Of a stretch of DNA of 64,000 bases, positions 46,724-54,942 are shown piece by piece. Below the pieces are notes generated by a model. The model ran no database searches, was not told where the DNA came from, and was given only the letters and a program-made list of their open reading frames with translations. Position 1 is the first letter of the stretch; each line of letters starts with the position of its first letter. Both the position numbers and the translations under genes were made by a program. Origin of the DNA: Pandoraea sp. (GTDB lineage Bacteria > Pseudomonadota > Gammaproteobacteria > Burkholderiales > Burkholderiaceae); NCBI RefSeq assembly GCF_004297875.1, contig NZ_SCSK01000053.1, positions 1 through 64,000 of the forward strand, read 5' to 3'.

Positions 46724-47618
46724 GCCACGGCCGGCGGCTGCGCCGCCTTTCAGTGCCGGTCGCGCCGCGCGCCGGGCCCGGGCCGGATGGCGACCCTTGC
46801 TGGCCGGGCTGATGGCGTCGCTTTGCCTGGGCAAGGCGATTGCGGCACCCGCGCCATTGCCCTGGAGCATTGCTTTCTACTACGGGGATTCGCCCCCGCT
46901 GGCGCAACTGGCGGAATTCGACCTCGCCGTGATCGAGCCCGACAGCGGATTCGATCCCACCGCATTCCCGGCCCTGCCGACGCAATGGTTTGCGTATGTC
47001 AGCGTGGGCGAAGTCGATCCATCGCGCAGTTACTATGCGCAGATTCCCAAGCGCTGGCTGATCGGCCGCAATGGCGAGTGGCATGCAAGCGTCGTTGACC
47101 CGGCCGCGCCCGGCTGGCCCGCGTTTTTCGTCGCGCATGTGATCGATCCGCTGTGGAAGCAGGGTTATCGCGGCTTTTTCCTGGATACGCTGGATTCCTA
47201 TCAACTGGTGGCCAAAACCGACGTGCAGCGCGAGCGTGACCGCGCCGGCCTGGTGGCGCTCATCGAGGCGATCCATCGACGCTACCCGACGGCCAGGCTG
47301 ATCCTCAATCGCGGCTTCGAGCTGTTGCCCGAGGTACACGACGCCGTTTTCGCCGTGGCATTCGAATCGCTGTACCAAGGTTGGAGCGAAGCGGCTGGCC
47401 GATACGTCGAAGTCCCGCAAGACGACCGCCAATGGCTGCTCGGCCAGGCCGACCTGATCAGGCAGCGTTATGGTTTGCCAGTGATCTCGATCGATTACTG
47501 CGCACCTGCCGACGCCGAATGCGCGAGCCGCACGGTGGCGCGCATCAAAGCGTTGGGTATTGTGCCGTACGTCGGCGATGGCCACCTGCAGACGGTCAAC
47601 CCGGCATCGGCGAATTAG
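46716..47618 (+). CDS. Stand-alone PelA-hydrolase-like glycosidase (endo-alpha-1,4-galactosaminidase type)
   Basis: A 300-residue exported TIM-barrel glycosidase of the TM1410/GH114-GH166 type. It has a signal segment (PLLAGLMASLCLGKAIAA) and begins SIAFYYGDSPPLAQL, very similar to the N-terminal domain of PelA in this operon. Likely catalytic residues are D157 (GFFLDTLDS) and E217 (AFESLYQG), equivalent to the pair known in P. aeruginosa PelA. The segment AYVSVGEVDPSRSYY is present here but absent in PelA. ATG 46716 overlaps the pelG stop, so it is in the operon. It probably cleaves Pel in the periplasm, possibly replacing a weakened PelA domain. Confidence 0.85.
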   Translation: MREPRPAAAPPFSAGRAARRARAGWRPLLAGLMASLCLGKAIAAPAPLPWSIAFYYGDSPPLAQLAEFDLAVIEPDSGFDPTAFPALPTQWFAYVSVGEVDPSRSYYAQIPKRWLIGRNGEWHASVVDPAAPGWPAFFVAHVIDPLWKQGYRGFFLDTLDSYQLVAKTDVQRERDRAGLVALIEAIHRRYPTARLILNRGFELLPEVHDAVFAVAFESLYQGWSEAAGRYVEVPQDDRQWLLGQADLIRQRYGLPVISIDYCAPADAECASRTVARIKALGIVPYVGDGHLQTVNPASAN

Positions 47619-47662
47619 CGCCCGCCATCCTCTGTCATCATTAAATTCCGAATGGGTCTTGC

Positions 47663-48715
47663 ATGAATACCGCCTCCAAACGCACCATTCTCGTGACCGG
47701 TGGCGCCGGCTATATCGGCTCGCACACCTGCGTCGAGTTACTGTCCCGGGGCGATCGCGTCGTGGTGCTGGACAACCTGGCCAACAGCTGCGCCGAATCG
47801 ATCGAGCGGGTGCGCCGGATCACCGGCCACGAGATCGAACTGATCGTGGCCGACGCATGCTCGGCCGAGGCCATGCAACGGGTCTTCGACACCTATCCGA
47901 TCGACGCGGCGATTCATTTTGCCGCGCTCAAATCGCTGGGCGAGTCGATCAGCCAGCCGCTGGCCTACTACCGCAACAACCTCGACAGTCTGCTGACACT
48001 GGTCGATACCATGAGTCGCCGCAACGTCAAGACCCTGGTCTTCAGTTCGTCAGCAGCGGTGTATGGCATTCCCGCCTCGGTGCCGGTCGACGAGTCGTTT
48101 CCGCTGCAGGCAGGCACGCCTTACGGGCGCACCAAATTGATGGGCGAACAGATTCTGTCCGATCTGGCCGCAGCCGACCCGCAATGGCGTATCGGCATGC
48201 TGCGCTACTTCAATCCGGTCGGGGCGCACCAGAGCGGTTTGATCGGCGAGGACTCGTCCGACGCGCCGAGCAATCTGATGCCCTATGTCGCGCAGGTCGC
48301 GGCCGGCAAACAACCGATTTTGAGGGTTTTCGGGGGCGACTACGACACCATCGACGGCACTGGCGTGCGTGACTATATCCACGTCGTGGATCTGGCGCGC
48401 GGGCACCTTGCCGCACTGGACACGCTGTTTGGGCAGCCCGGCGGATTCACCGTCAATCTGGGCACCGGGCGCGGCTACAGTGTGTTGCAGATGATCGAAG
48501 CCTTCGAGCAGGCCAGCGGGCGCAAGATCCCCTACGAAATCGTCGCGCGTCGCGCGGGCGACGTCGGCGCCTGTTACGCCGATGCGTCCGCGGCAGCACG
48601 TCAACTGGGCTGGCGCGCCACACTCGGGATCGAGCGCATGTGCGCCGACCAGTGGCGTTGGCAATCGCAAAACCCCGATGGCTTTGGCCGGCGCAAGCCC
48701 CCGACGGCAACCTGA
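47663..48715 (+). CDS. galE: UDP-glucose/UDP-GlcNAc 4-epimerase (GalE/PelX-like)
   Basis: NAD-dependent C4-epimerase of 350 residues. Motifs are GGAGYIGSH, the catalytic SSSAAVYG and YGRTK, and RYFNPVGAH. The gatekeeper position (Tyr299 in E. coli GalE) is C304 in GACYADAS, as in human GALE, which also handles UDP-GlcNAc/GalNAc. Together with its location 44 bp after the pel genes, this points to supply of UDP-GalNAc for Pel, as PelX does in some pseudomonads (inference). It ends the operon, with hairpins following. Confidence 0.9.
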   Translation: MNTASKRTILVTGGAGYIGSHTCVELLSRGDRVVVLDNLANSCAESIERVRRITGHEIELIVADACSAEAMQRVFDTYPIDAAIHFAALKSLGESISQPLAYYRNNLDSLLTLVDTMSRRNVKTLVFSSSAAVYGIPASVPVDESFPLQAGTPYGRTKLMGEQILSDLAAADPQWRIGMLRYFNPVGAHQSGLIGEDSSDAPSNLMPYVAQVAAGKQPILRVFGGDYDTIDGTGVRDYIHVVDLARGHLAALDTLFGQPGGFTVNLGTGRGYSVLQMIEAFEQASGRKIPYEIVARRAGDVGACYADASAAARQLGWRATLGIERMCADQWRWQSQNPDGFGRRKPPTAT

Positions 48716-48749
48716 GCGCTGGGCAGCGTGTTGAAAAGCGACTGTGCGC

Positions 48750-48768
48750 GCCCGACCCTGGGTCGGGC
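48750..48768. terminator. GC-rich hairpin after galE
   Basis: GCCCGACC and GGTCGGGC form a perfect 8-bp stem with a 3-base loop, 34 bp after galE. There is no T-run after it, so Rho-independent strength is uncertain. Confidence 0.45.
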
Positions 48769-48811
48769 AGTGCTCGGCATCCTCAGCTATACCGGGTACG
48801 ATCGCGCTCCT

Positions 48812-48845
48812 GCGAGCGGGTCTGCCGCGATTCAAACCCGCTCGC
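48812..48845. terminator. Hairpin between convergent galE and MFS genes
   Basis: GCGAGCGGGT and ACCCGCTCGC are perfect 10-bp arms with a 14-base loop, 19 bp beyond the MFS stop on the other strand. It could serve both convergent operons. Confidence 0.5.
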
Positions 48846-48864
48846 TACGTCTTTCGACAACCCG

Positions 48865-50178
48865 TTAGCTCGGCAACTCGTTGCCTTTGGTCTCCGGCGC
48901 GAGCGGGATGATCAGCAGGCCCAGCACGAACACGATGGCTGTGAGCGCTACCGGCACGCCGAGCGTCTTCATGTGCAGCACCATCGCGCCGAGCGCGAAG
49001 TTCACGCCGGCGCCGATAAAGCGGCCCGCCGACGTGCAGAAGGCGAATGCGGTGGCGCGCACGCGCGTCTCGAACTGTTCGGGTAACCACAGGCTGAACA
49101 GCGCGAAATTGCCGCCGAAAAAGCCGAGCACGAACAACAGCGCGATGAATGGCACCAGCCCGTTGGGCAGGTAGAAAGCCCAGCCGAAGCTCACCGCGAT
49201 TGAGACGGCCATGCCGAGGAAGTACACCGCGAGCGTCTTGCGCCGGCCGATTTTCTCGGCCATGGGAGGCAGGGCCAGACAACCCAGAATCGTGCCGATC
49301 GACAGGATAGCGGTGGCAATCGAGGCGGTCTTCACCGCGTCGACCTTGGCCATGCCCGCCTTCAGCGCAAGGTGGATCACGGCGGCCGGCTCGTACACAG
49401 CGCCAGCCCACAGGCCGATGATGGCCACCGTCAGCAAGGCCGCGGCCACCAGGGTGCGCCTGGCATAACGCGCACTGAAAATTTCGCGCAGCGGCCTCGT
49501 ATGCTGGACCACGGCCGTCTTTTCCGCACGCTCCCATTTGTCGGTTTCCTTCACGCGCAGCAGCACGAGGATCGACACCACGACCGGCACCGCGCCGGTG
49601 AGGAACATTGCGCGCCAGCCGAAGTGCGCACCGACCGTGTAATTGAGCGCGGCGGCCAGGAAAAAGCCCGCGTAGTAGCCGGTCTGCAGATAGCCGGCGC
49701 CCATCTTGCGACGGTCCTCCGGCCAGGCCTCGGCCACGTAAGTGCCGGCCAGCGCCCACTCGCCGCCGATGCCGATGCCCGCGATCAGGCGATAGATCGC
49801 CAGCGACCAGACCGACTGCGCGGTGGCGGCCAGTCCGGTGAAAATGGCAAAAATGAAAATCGTCGCGGCGAGCACGCGAGTGCGCCCGAATCGATCGGCG
49901 ATGGGCCCCCAGATGAACGACAGCCCCCAGCCGACCAGAAACAACGCGAACAGAATCGAGCCGGCCAGGCCGATATTGCCGGGCGTGGCGGCATAGCCGG
50001 ACTTGGGCAGCAATTCGGTCAGCGCCGGCGCGAGCACCAGCGCGTAGATGAACGAATCCATGCCGTCCAGTGTCCAGCCCGCCCAGGCGCCCCAAAAGCC
50101 GGCGATTTGCGAACGATTGAGCGGCGTGCGCTGCTTGCGCGCCCCGCTGCCGGCCATCGTGTTATCCAACATCTCCAT
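48865..50178 (-). CDS. MFS transporter of the malonate operon (SHS/AAHS-like)
   Basis: Twelve-segment MFS carrier of 437 residues, with WTLDGMDSFIYALVLAPAL in the first helix and GPIADRFGRTR as motif A, the pattern of organic-acid/sugar porters. The track start at 50316 is too long; ATG 50178 has GGAGGAG upstream. It is the last gene after mdcH (172 bp gap) and no mdcF, mdcL or mdcM is present, so malonate uptake is the likely job (inference). Confidence 0.8.
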   Translation of the reverse strand: MEMLDNTMAGSGARKQRTPLNRSQIAGFWGAWAGWTLDGMDSFIYALVLAPALTELLPKSGYAATPGNIGLAGSILFALFLVGWGLSFIWGPIADRFGRTRVLAATIFIFAIFTGLAATAQSVWSLAIYRLIAGIGIGGEWALAGTYVAEAWPEDRRKMGAGYLQTGYYAGFFLAAALNYTVGAHFGWRAMFLTGAVPVVVSILVLLRVKETDKWERAEKTAVVQHTRPLREIFSARYARRTLVAAALLTVAIIGLWAGAVYEPAAVIHLALKAGMAKVDAVKTASIATAILSIGTILGCLALPPMAEKIGRRKTLAVYFLGMAVSIAVSFGWAFYLPNGLVPFIALLFVLGFFGGNFALFSLWLPEQFETRVRATAFAFCTSAGRFIGAGVNFALGAMVLHMKTLGVPVALTAIVFVLGLLIIPLAPETKGNELPS

Positions 50179-50350
50179 AGACTCCTCCAGATTGAGCTTG
50201 TAACCGGCCGTCTCGCCGGGGTCGTACCTTCTACTCTGAGTTGTTTTTTTGCGCAAGAACCTCTTGCCGGGTTGAACTGCGTGGTCTCGAACGTGTTGCG
50301 ATGATCTCCTAAGCATTGAAATAGCGTGCGGCCGGTGGGCGCCGCACAGG

Positions 50351-51283
50351 TCAGTTTGCGACGGACTCCCGGTCGCTCAGCCACACCAGATCGTCGAGCC
50401 GATGCTCGTCGGCGCTGACCGCATTCCATTGGCTACAGGCGCCTGCAGCCAGCCGCGTCAGGACGCTGCCGCCGGGCATCTCGATGGCCAGGCGGGCGCC
50501 ACGTTCGCGAGCCACCTCCATGGTGTCGCGCCACCGCACGGGACGGGCCATGTTGTGGGCGAGATCGGCAGCAATCAGATCGCCGCGCCACAACGGGCGA
50601 GCAATAGTGCTGCTCAGATAGACGCAGTGCGGGGCGTGCGTGGGCACGCTGGCGAACGCGCGAGCGAGTTCAGCCGCCGGCTCGGCCAGCAGCGGGCAGT
50701 GCGACGGCACCGCCACCTGCAGCATTTCGCAGCGGCGTGCGCCATGCTCGCGCGCCAGCACGTCGATCCGCTGCAGCGCGGCCTGCGCGCCGGCCACGAC
50801 CAGTTGAGTCAGATCGTTGAGATTGGCCAGAAACAGCGGCGTGGCCGGTGTATTGACGAGATCGATCAGCGGCTGCAAATCGGGTTGGGTCAGGCCGATG
50901 ATCGCCAGCATGCCGTAGCCATGCGGATAGGCGGTCTCCATCAGGCGGCCGCGCAGTTCGACGAGCCGCACCGCGTCGCCGAAGTCGAGGGCGCCGGCTG
51001 CCACCGCCGCTGGATAGGCGCCGATCGACAGGCCCGCCACCATCTCGGGCGGTCGGGTCAAGTGAGCAAGCAGGCGGGCGAAGGCCACGCCGGCGATCAA
51101 CAGGCAGAGCTGCACGGCAACGGTCGAGCGCAGCGCCGCGGCGTCGTCGAGCGAGCGCGCATCGCGACCCAGGACCGTGCTGGCCTCATCGAGCGTGGCG
51201 GCGATCAAGGGATGCGCAGGCAGGGCGTGTAGCATGCCGGCACGCTGCGCGCCCTGACCGGGAAAGGTCAATACGGTACTCAT
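50351..51283 (-). CDS. mdcH: Malonate decarboxylase malonyl-CoA:ACP transacylase (epsilon subunit)
   Basis: Loads malonyl from malonyl-CoA onto the MdcC prosthetic group to activate the enzyme. 310 residues, FabD fold, nucleophile elbow GLSIG and PGQGAQ near the N-terminus. ATG 51283 overlaps the mdcG stop (ATGA); the track start merges with mdcG sequence. It carries the His in VPSHCPLL. Confidence 0.9.
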   Translation of the reverse strand: MSTVLTFPGQGAQRAGMLHALPAHPLIAATLDEASTVLGRDARSLDDAAALRSTVAVQLCLLIAGVAFARLLAHLTRPPEMVAGLSIGAYPAAVAAGALDFGDAVRLVELRGRLMETAYPHGYGMLAIIGLTQPDLQPLIDLVNTPATPLFLANLNDLTQLVVAGAQAALQRIDVLAREHGARRCEMLQVAVPSHCPLLAEPAAELARAFASVPTHAPHCVYLSSTIARPLWRGDLIAADLAHNMARPVRWRDTMEVARERGARLAIEMPGGSVLTRLAAGACSQWNAVSADEHRLDDLVWLSDRESVAN

Positions 51284-51948
51284 AGGCCGGATAAGCACGG
51301 TTGAGCCGACGCGATCGCGGCCCATGGATCGCCGGACAACACGGGTCCGCGGTCGGTTTTGAGCAGCACCGCGCCGCGCGCGGCGGCCCACTCGGCCAGC
51401 GCAAAGGCGCCATGTCCGGTGTCGGCCTGAACGTCGATGCGTGCCGCCGCCTCGGAACATCCCGTCAACCCGGCCAGCGCGCGCAATAGTTCGGCTGCTT
51501 CGCAGGCGGACATCGCGCGGGGCAGACGCAGCAACAGATCGAGATCGCTGTCCTGGCGCAGCACCGGCAGGCCGCTGGCCAAGCTGAAACCGACACTGCC
51601 GGTGATGCCCCACGCCAGGCCGCGCTCGTCGAGCATCGGCGCGCTCAGGTCCAGCATGCGCAGGCATGGCAACACGTTGCGTTGCGGATGCGCTTGCCAG
51701 GCGCGCGAACTGGCCAGCGCCTCGGGTCTCACGCGACGCGTTACTTCGCGCGCGTCGATCCAGGCGGCGTGACGCTCGCCGCGGGTGCGGCCGCGCAGGC
51801 CCACCGGGATACGTGTGGGCAGCTCGCGCGGGGCACGCCGCACGACGGCGGGCGCGTTGCCTAACCATTGTCCCGAAGCCCACCGCGGCAGCAAGTCGCG
51901 CGATTCATACGCACCGGGCGATGCAACCCACAGGAGGTCGTGCGGCAT
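51280..51948 (-). CDS. mdcG: Malonate decarboxylase holo-ACP synthase (phosphoribosyl-dephospho-CoA transferase)
   Basis: Attaches the 2'-(5''-phosphoribosyl)-3'-dephospho-CoA group to MdcC. A nucleotidyltransferase fold is shown by GSVGFSLASGLPVLRQDSDLDLLL. Start chosen is ATG 51948 (MPHDLLWVAS, the family N-terminus, 222 residues); ATG 52044 would add 32 residues with no homology-like content. If 51948 is right, 89 bp separate it from mdcE. Confidence 0.85.
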   Translation of the reverse strand: MPHDLLWVASPGAYESRDLLPRWASGQWLGNAPAVVRRAPRELPTRIPVGLRGRTRGERHAAWIDAREVTRRVRPEALASSRAWQAHPQRNVLPCLRMLDLSAPMLDERGLAWGITGSVGFSLASGLPVLRQDSDLDLLLRLPRAMSACEAAELLRALAGLTGCSEAAARIDVQADTGHGAFALAEWAAARGAVLLKTDRGPVLSGDPWAAIASAQPCLSGL

Positions 51949-52037
51949 GAAGCCGCCCGCGATTTCAGCGCTCGCGCGGGATGGATTCGTGGCCTGCCTG
52001 CGCGGGGCGCCGGGTGCCATGGGGCCGCGCATCGCCG

Positions 52038-52859
52038 TCACCATTGTTCGCGCAGCAAGGCCTTCACCCGGCAGGTGGCGGCGCGGTGCGGTCCGGCCAG
52101 CGCCACGCCGGGGCGGCGGTCCGGCTCGGCGCGGATGTCGCGCACGGCCGCTTCCAGCGCCTCGCGCACCAGTGCCACGTCGGCCGGCGCCGGCGCGTCG
52201 GCCTGGCGCACTTTGAGCAAGCGCCATAACAGGCCCAGCGACGCATAGTTGCCGATGTCATAGGCCATCGGCGGGACTTGCGCGGTCAGCGCCTCGAGCG
52301 CCTCGACCGTGCGCAGCGTGATGCGCGCAGCCGAGGCCTTGCCCATCGCGTGCACCATCACCTGCGGGTCGTCGAGCGCAATCAGCCGGTTGGCCTGGTA
52401 GCCATGTGCCAGGAAGGCGCCCGACATGGCCCGCCCCACCAGTAGCGCGATGACCGGATGGCCAAGCTCGCGCGCGCTCGCATACGCATCGACGGCGCCG
52501 GCCAGCGCCTGGTGAATGCCCAATGCCTCCTCGTTGCGGCCATAGGCCTGGCTGGCGACATCGACTACCGCCACCACCGGTCGCTTGTGAGTGCTGCGCA
52601 CGTCGGCGCGGACCATCTCGCGCACCGCGCGGGCGATGTCCCAGGCTTCGCGCAACCCGACTTCGCCGTGGCGGGCGCGGGGAAACAGATTATCGGGGTC
52701 GGGCACCACGGCGATATAGCGCGCCGGGGAGCCGGCCAGGGTGGCGTCGACCACCTGAACCGAGGCGGCATAGCCGGCCTGCGGCCTGGCCGTCCCGGTC
52801 AGCGCAGCCAGCCAGATACGCCCACGCTGCGTGAGTTCGGAGGGTTTGGAGGATGTCAT
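52038..52859 (-). CDS. mdcE: Malonate decarboxylase gamma subunit
   Basis: A 273-residue crotonase-fold carboxyltransferase-like subunit that together with MdcD decarboxylates malonyl-S-ACP. It shows HGYQANRLIALDDPQVMVHAMGKA, typical of the family. ATG 52859 overlaps the mdcD stop; the track ORF from 53735 runs through mdcD out of its true frame. Confidence 0.9.
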   Translation of the reverse strand: MTSSKPSELTQRGRIWLAALTGTARPQAGYAASVQVVDATLAGSPARYIAVVPDPDNLFPRARHGEVGLREAWDIARAVREMVRADVRSTHKRPVVAVVDVASQAYGRNEEALGIHQALAGAVDAYASARELGHPVIALLVGRAMSGAFLAHGYQANRLIALDDPQVMVHAMGKASAARITLRTVEALEALTAQVPPMAYDIGNYASLGLLWRLLKVRQADAPAPADVALVREALEAAVRDIRAEPDRRPGVALAGPHRAATCRVKALLREQW

Positions 52860-53707
52860 GCGGCGAATCTCCTGCCATAAATCGTGGCCACCTGTTCCGG
52901 CGTGACGGCCGCGCCCGGATCGACATGCGCGAGACTGTCCTGAAACTGCCCGACGCGCTCGCTGCGGCATAGCGGCGGGGCGCCACGCGCGAAACAGGCG
53001 ATGGCGGCCTCGCGCACCTGCGTCGCGTCGTCCTCCACCAGCCGGTCGGCCAGCCCGCTGCGGTAGCGCTGCTCGCCGCCGGTCAGGCGCCAGATCATCG
53101 GTTTGTCGCGCGAATCGAATTCGGCAATGCCGGCTTCCTGCTCGATCACCGCCGGACCATTGAGCCCGAGGCGTGCCTCGCGCGTGACGATCAGCTCGCT
53201 GCACAGGGCCGCCGCAATCGACATGCCGCCGTAGCAGCCGACCGTGCCGGCGATGATGCCCACCACCGGGCGGTGGCGCCGCAGTGCGACGATCGCGGCC
53301 TGAATCTCGGCGATCGCGGCCAGGCCGAGATTGGCTTCCTGCAGGCGCACGCCGCCGGTCTCGAACAAAATGAGCGCGCCCGTCGGCGTGCCGTTGCGAT
53401 TGTCCTCGAGCGCCAGCGCCAGGCAGCCAGCGATTTTCGCGCCGGCGATTTCGCCCATGCTGCCGCCCTGGAATGCGCCCTCGATCGCGAGCACGACAGT
53501 CGGCCGCTGCGCCAGCAATCCTTTGGCCGCGACCACGCCGTCGTCGGCCTGCGCGGTAATGCCCTGCTGCATGAGCCATGGCGAATACAGGCGCTCGAAC
53601 GGGCCGGCCAGTTCGCGCAACGACCCCGGATCGAGCAGTGCGTTGGCCCGCTCGCGCGCGCTCAATTCGATAAAGCTCTTTCTGTTCAGAATGTCTTGCG
53701 CGTTCAT
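52856..53707 (-). CDS. mdcD: Malonate decarboxylase beta subunit
   Basis: A 283-residue subunit of the malonyl-S-ACP decarboxylase, biotin-independent carboxyltransferase fold. Motifs are SFIELSARERANALLDPGS and VVGIIAGTVGCYGGMSIAAALC with the oxyanion-hole glycines. ATG 53707 overlaps the mdcC stop (ATGA). Confidence 0.92.
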   Translation of the reverse strand: MNAQDILNRKSFIELSARERANALLDPGSLRELAGPFERLYSPWLMQQGITAQADDGVVAAKGLLAQRPTVVLAIEGAFQGGSMGEIAGAKIAGCLALALEDNRNGTPTGALILFETGGVRLQEANLGLAAIAEIQAAIVALRRHRPVVGIIAGTVGCYGGMSIAAALCSELIVTREARLGLNGPAVIEQEAGIAEFDSRDKPMIWRLTGGEQRYRSGLADRLVEDDATQVREAAIACFARGAPPLCRSERVGQFQDSLAHVDPGAAVTPEQVATIYGRRFAA

Positions 53708-54021
53708 TGGCGGGCTCCGGTATCGTCGGCGGCAATCATGTCGAGGACCTGGCCCACGCGCATGCGCACCACGCCGGGCGTGGCGCCAAAATCATTGATT
53801 TCCAGGCGCGCGGCGGGCAACGTGCCGGCGCCGAAAATGCGTTCGAGCACGGCCCCCCAGACGCGGGCCATACCATCGACCGAGGTCGTCACGCGTACGG
53901 TGGTGCGAGCGTCGTCGGCCGGCTCGAGCAGCACTTCGAGATCGCCCGAGGCGACCACGCCGACGAGCGCGCGGCTGCGCGCACGCGTGCCGGCGGGGTA
54001 ATCGAAGGTCAAGGTTTCCAT
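53704..54021 (-). CDS. mdcC: Malonate decarboxylase acyl carrier protein (delta subunit)
   Basis: A 105-residue ACP-like protein carrying the acetyl/malonyl thioester. Ser25 in VVASGDLEVLLEP is at the position of the known prosthetic-group serine in K. pneumoniae MdcC. It lies 6 bp after mdcB and overlaps mdcD. Confidence 0.92.
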   Translation of the reverse strand: METLTFDYPAGTRARSRALVGVVASGDLEVLLEPADDARTTVRVTTSVDGMARVWGAVLERIFGAGTLPAARLEINDFGATPGVVRMRVGQVLDMIAADDTGARQ

Positions 54022-54027
54022 GATGAA

Positions 54028-54942
54028 CTACGCCTCAGAGGCAGCGTGCGCCGTGCGCAGCCGCCGATCCAGAAAGAGGGCGGCGGCCAGCAGATCGGCC
54101 GCCCCGCCCGGAGACACGCGCAGGCCCAGCAGCCGACGCGCCAGCGCCGCGAGCGCGCGCCGTCCGGGCAGCGTGGCTGCCCCGCCGGCGTCGAGCACGG
54201 CCCGTGCCCCTGCCTGCGTGGCCGCCAATGCGTCGGGGCCGCCCCGGGCGAGCACGCAGGTGTCGTCCAGGCTCGCCATCACCGCCAGCAGCGCATTCAG
54301 GCGCGCCGCGTTTTCATGATCGCCGCGCGCACGCGCTTGCCACAGGGCCGGCAAGGCGGCATGCACGACATGCGGGAAGCCGGCCTGCGCCTGCGCACGC
54401 GCGCCGCCCACGCCATAAGCCAGGCAAGCGTGCTCGCCCTTGTGGCCGGTCGACGCCGGCGCGTGCCGGTCGGTGAGGCGGGCGAGTGCGCCGGCACGCT
54501 CGGCAATGATCCCGGGGGCGCGCTCGCGGGGGCGTTGTGCGGCGGCCGACACCAGCAGGCCGAGGGCCCAGATCGCGCCGCGATGGGTGTTGACGCCGTC
54601 GGTGGCGTGCAGCATCGCCGCTTCGGCACGCCGGCCGAGTGCGCCCACCTGCTCGCGCAGCATGCTGCCCAGCGGCGCCTGCCAACTGGCCAGCGCCATG
54701 GCGTGAAATGAAGGCAGCAGCGCGCAGGCCGAGCGGCACATCAACGGCCAGCTCAGATCATCGTGCGCGCCGCAGCCGCGCAGGTCCACCAGGCCGGGTT
54801 TCGGCGTCAGCATTACCTCGTCGAGCAGTGCCGTCACCGCCTCGCGCGCCAGCCGGGCCGCGCTCCGGTGAGCGGCGGGCGATGCCGCGGGCGTGGAGGC
54901 GAGGGCCGCGGGCGCGTGTCGGCAGGTTGTGCGGGTCTGCAT
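54028..54942 (-). CDS. mdcB: Triphosphoribosyl-dephospho-CoA synthase MdcB
   Basis: Makes the prosthetic-group precursor from dephospho-CoA and ATP for MdcC. 304 residues; the family motif VMLTPKPGLVDLRGCGAHDD and ATDGVNTHRGAIWALGLL are intact. An Ala/Pro-rich N-terminal stretch is atypical but short. ATG 54942 overlaps the mdcA stop; the track start 54990 lies in mdcA. Confidence 0.92.
   Translation of the reverse strand: MQTRTTCRHAPAALASTPAASPAAHRSAARLAREAVTALLDEVMLTPKPGLVDLRGCGAHDDLSWPLMCRSACALLPSFHAMALASWQAPLGSMLREQVGALGRRAEAAMLHATDGVNTHRGAIWALGLLVSAAAQRPRERAPGIIAERAGALARLTDRHAPASTGHKGEHACLAYGVGGARAQAQAGFPHVVHAALPALWQARARGDHENAARLNALLAVMASLDDTCVLARGGPDALAATQAGARAVLDAGGAATLPGRRALAALARRLLGLRVSPGGAADLLAAALFLDRRLRTAHAASEA

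Noticed and set aside
51949-52044. Longer mdcG start at ATG 52044
   Set aside because: It adds a low-complexity N-terminus; MPHDLLWV at 51948 matches the family start. Kept as an alternative in the mdcG entry.
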